Origin: CAZGXI01 sp964529715
Lineage (GTDB): Bacteria > Chloroflexota > Anaerolineae > Aggregatilineales > Ch27
Reading direction: 5' to 3'
DNA: 8,128 nt
Assembly (NCBI GenBank): GCA_964529715.1
Contig: CAZGXI010000067.1
Location: forward strand, 1-8,128
A program made the translations under genes and the position numbers. This document shows, piece by piece, positions 5,843 to 8,128 of this stretch (its first letter is position 1; each line of letters opens with the position of its first letter). Below the pieces are notes generated by a model. The model did not search any database. It was not told the origin of the DNA and worked only from the letters and a program-made list of their open reading frames with translations.

Positions 5843-8083
5843 ATGACACCAGATGAGTTCCTCCGTGACTTCGGTCCTATGCTGGGGCAGATTTTTATGA
5901 CGGTGGTGAACCATCAAAATGAAGATGGCTCTGTGTTTAGTGCAGAAGGGGTAGAGCGCCACGCCGCCCTGGCCTTCAGTCTGGTTAATCATTTTGTTGC
6001 TGCGCTGATGGCCTGTAACCCGCATCGTGGTGAGCGGTTGGGGCGGACTTTGCGCTGGCTGGTTCAGCAAATTCCTGAGACTTCGCGCGATGTCAATCGC
6101 ACATACATGAACCAGTTGGAAGCCATTTTGCTCTTGAATCCCAGCCCAGAGGAACTGGACGCCTTGCGCCAGCCGCACGATTTGGTCAACCGCCTGCTAA
6201 AGAAGTTGATCACGCAGCGTAATTCTGCAGGGGATTACTCCGTTGATGGTTTGTCCCCTGCGCTTGCCAGCCTATGGGCGATTAAACTACTTAAACAAGC
6301 AAGGATAATAGGTGTTCCATTAGCACAGGATGAAGCCCGGTTCCAGCAAATGCGTCAAGATATCGATCTGCTTCTGCGAGACGGAAGAAAAACGTTGACG
6401 CGAGATAGAGACTGTGCCCTGGGACTTCGCCTGCGTTATGACTTGCATGGGCAATTGCTCCCTTCTCAAACGAATTTGCTGGTGCAGCTTGTGAACCGTA
6501 AAAAGAATTCTTATGGCTTATGGGACGCCAGTGAACGACTTTTGCGTCAGCTTCCTCCTATTGGATTAAGCCGAACGGCCACTTTTACGATCAACCCGGA
6601 TGATGATGCGAGACGCAGATGGCGCGAGGCATTTGTCAGCACGTACTATGTTATTGAAAATCTTGCGCCGTTGCATCGATTACACCCCGGTGTTGTACCG
6701 GCGCTCGATAACGCGATGCAGCGATTGTGCACCTTTTTCTTTCGTGATGGGTCTCAGAGCCTCTATGCGAATTTCGACGGGGAGTATGACCAGTTGCAAA
6801 TCATGTGCCGTTTTTTGGTGGCCAGCCAGGCATACTCCAACGGACAGCTTCAACCCTATCTGTTTACCCTGCTGGTGGATTCGGTTCCCAAGAATAATCT
6901 CTATGTCGCCCCGGATCGTATTGACATTGAGGGGGCACTGAGTGCGCTGCACAAGTGGCTCAAAGTAGAACACGAAGGCGAAGCCGAACCCCTGACGCGA
7001 GGCTTTTCCGGCGCGCGTGTAGTGCGTCTTCAACCGCGTCTGGTTATTCCGGCAGCTACCGCCGGGACAGCGCCCATGCCTGTGGCGCTGCCTTTCAAAA
7101 GCGTTATTATCAAGTATGGTCCGCGTGCCGAAATTGAAACGGAAGTCAAGAATTATCAGCGGCTGTCCTATCGGGTTCAGTCCGCTTTTGCGGCCCTGCG
7201 TATTACGTATCACGATGAATCTCACGACCGTGTTTTCGCTGTCATTCAGGACTTGGTGGATTTTGTATCCTTAGAGGAACATTTGCTCAACACGCATGTC
7301 ACGACGGCAGCATTGCCGGAGGAGTTGTCAGAGTTTCTTCAGGATTTTCACAACCTGAGCAGGCTTAGACGGCGAAGGGATTTGTGGGATCGCAACCGGC
7401 CTGCGCGACAATTGTACTTTGAACCATTGTGGCGCTACGTCGAATCGGTGTATTCCCTATCTAGCCAGACCCAGATTCAGGTGCAGTTACGTCGTCAACG
7501 TGGTGGTAAGCCGAATGACCTGTCGGGAGTACAGGAGCGAGAACGGGAGTTGCGGCGCATTCTGGCGCAGCTCTATCAGTATGAGGCTCTGCTAAATCGT
7601 TTTCCTGCCGTTTATATGCACGACGATTTGCACGCGCGCAATGTCATGCTGCGGTTGCCTAAAGGGCAGGATGAGCACATCGAGTTTAAGTTCATTGATC
7701 TGGAAAAATTTATTGAAGGAGGGGACTATGCTTGTGATATTGGGGAGTTAGGTGTCAGTTTGAAGGTGTTGGAAACCACTGCGCGGTGTGAAAGACCCAT
7801 CCAACTCTTCGCCAGAAGTATCAAGCAGACCATTCAGAACGATTATTTCCACCTTGCCGCGGAAATCAAAGATCGTCTGTTCCCGGCGCGTCTGGCATTG
7901 AGTGAGGCGCGAACCTGGCTACGCATCGCACATGGAAAATCGAAGGAGGGATCGCTGCGGCTGCGCGAGGGAAAAGTTGCCGAGGCCACCGACATCGTCA
8001 CTGATGTGCTGACGCTGGCCGATCATGCTTGTCGAGACCTGGAGCAGGCGCTCAATTTGCTGAAGGCCCCAGCGGGGCAATAA
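5843..8083 (+). CDS. Two-domain protein: helical toroid-like N-terminus and APH-fold kinase C-terminus
   Basis: This is a 746-aa protein with no name that I know. Residues 1 to about 375 are helical, with toroid-like segments: NEDGSVF (26-32), SYGLWDASERLL (223-234), NPDDDA (251-256) followed by FVSTYYVIENLA (264-275), and QSLYANFDGEYDQLQ (305-319). These recall terpenoid-cyclase/prenyltransferase alpha/alpha barrels, but that match is tentative. Residues of about 383-645 form an aminoglycoside-phosphotransferase/choline-kinase fold: glycine strip GFSGARV (387-393), ATP lysine K424 in VIIKYG, helix-C glutamate E431 or E434, hinge VIQDL (467-471), catalytic loop HDDLHARN (593-600, D595 and N600), metal-binding IDLE (618-621, D619) and DIGELGV (632-638). 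All catalytic positions are present, so it is probably an active kinase; whether it targets a small molecule or a protein is unknown. The tail (646-746) is helical. No signal peptide or membrane segment is seen. It has its own promoter and no operon partner in the window. Codons are more A/T-rich than those of its neighbours. Confidence 0.85.
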   Translation: MTPDEFLRDFGPMLGQIFMTVVNHQNEDGSVFSAEGVERHAALAFSLVNHFVAALMACNPHRGERLGRTLRWLVQQIPETSRDVNRTYMNQLEAILLLNPSPEELDALRQPHDLVNRLLKKLITQRNSAGDYSVDGLSPALASLWAIKLLKQARIIGVPLAQDEARFQQMRQDIDLLLRDGRKTLTRDRDCALGLRLRYDLHGQLLPSQTNLLVQLVNRKKNSYGLWDASERLLRQLPPIGLSRTATFTINPDDDARRRWREAFVSTYYVIENLAPLHRLHPGVVPALDNAMQRLCTFFFRDGSQSLYANFDGEYDQLQIMCRFLVASQAYSNGQLQPYLFTLLVDSVPKNNLYVAPDRIDIEGALSALHKWLKVEHEGEAEPLTRGFSGARVVRLQPRLVIPAATAGTAPMPVALPFKSVIIKYGPRAEIETEVKNYQRLSYRVQSAFAALRITYHDESHDRVFAVIQDLVDFVSLEEHLLNTHVTTAALPEELSEFLQDFHNLSRLRRRRDLWDRNRPARQLYFEPLWRYVESVYSLSSQTQIQVQLRRQRGGKPNDLSGVQERERELRRILAQLYQYEALLNRFPAVYMHDDLHARNVMLRLPKGQDEHIEFKFIDLEKFIEGGDYACDIGELGVSLKVLETTARCERPIQLFARSIKQTIQNDYFHLAAEIKDRLFPARLALSEARTWLRIAHGKSKEGSLRLREGKVAEATDIVTDVLTLADHACRDLEQALNLLKAPAGQ

Positions 8084-8110
8084 AACAAGCCTTCTGGTCA
8101 GGGAGGCTTG
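8082..8110 (-). terminator. Intrinsic terminator of the rRNA operon, overlapping the 5S 3' end
   Basis: Read on the minus strand, CAAGCCT (8110-8104) pairs perfectly with AGGCTTG (8092-8086) across an 11-nt loop, and TTTT (8085-8082) follows at once. This is a classic Rho-independent layout. The left arm lies inside the 5S 3' end, and the T-run overlaps the TAA stop of the convergent kinase gene. On the plus strand no T-run follows the stem, so it would not efficiently terminate the kinase transcript. Confidence 0.7.
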
Positions 8111-8128
8111 GCACTGGCCTACTCTCCC
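8104..8128 (-). rRNA. rrf: 5S ribosomal RNA, 3' end (partial, continues past the right edge)
   Basis: The reverse complement of the last 25 bases reads GGGAGAGTAGG, then CCAGTGCCAAGCCT. It lines up with the conserved 5S 3' end (E. coli GCGAGAGTAGG, then GAACTGCCAGGCAT), including the GAGAGTAGG box. By this alignment the mature 3' end is near 8104. Only about a fifth of the gene is visible. The rest, and probably 23S and 16S, should lie to the right on the minus strand. Confidence 0.85.

Noticed and set aside
1..8128. CRISPR array, insertion sequence, tRNA gene or riboswitch
   Set aside because: No regular direct repeats with spacers, no transposase or paired terminal inverted repeats, no tRNA cloverleaf and no recognisable aptamer were found on either strand.

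Overview
The window most resembles a G+C-rich bacterium of the Chloroflexota (Anaerolineae type). That placement is inference. It rests on gene content and style: a YabN/MazG fusion, an exported protein with WSPDG repeats, a compact PIG-L/ROK/SIS operon, and a 5S rRNA tail. No marker gene here settles the lineage.

Layout, left to right. Bases 1-470 hold a small 52-codon reading frame of unknown meaning, with a perfect hairpin before it and a terminator-like hairpin after it. Bases 474-2856 (+) form a tight three-gene operon: a PIG-L-type LmbE-like deacetylase, a ROK-family sugar kinase and a UPF0309-type SIS sugar-phosphate protein. Together they look like an amino-sugar or glycoside catabolic module (deacylate, phosphorylate, isomerise or lyse). 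Both the PIG-L and the ROK protein depart from their family's usual active-site motifs. A perfect 11-bp hairpin at 2866-2892 separates this operon from two leftward genes that converge on it.

The leftward pair, read from right to left, is a tetrapyrrole-methylase/MazG nucleotide pyrophosphohydrolase fusion (5699-4251) and an exported protein with seven TolB/PD40-type repeat motifs (4218-2911). They are 32 nt apart and probably co-transcribed. A short A+T-rich region (5700-5842) carries two divergent TATAAT boxes, one for this pair and one for the last gene.

The last gene (5843-8083, +) encodes a 746-residue two-part protein. An all-helical N-terminal half looks like an alpha/alpha-toroid (terpenoid-cyclase-like). 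The C-terminal half is a complete aminoglycoside-phosphotransferase-fold kinase with all expected catalytic residues. It is the most unusual item here. Its codon use is visibly more A/T-rich than its neighbours, and it runs head-on into an rRNA operon. The final 25 bases are the 3' end of a 5S rRNA on the minus strand, and its intrinsic terminator overlaps the stop codon of the kinase gene.
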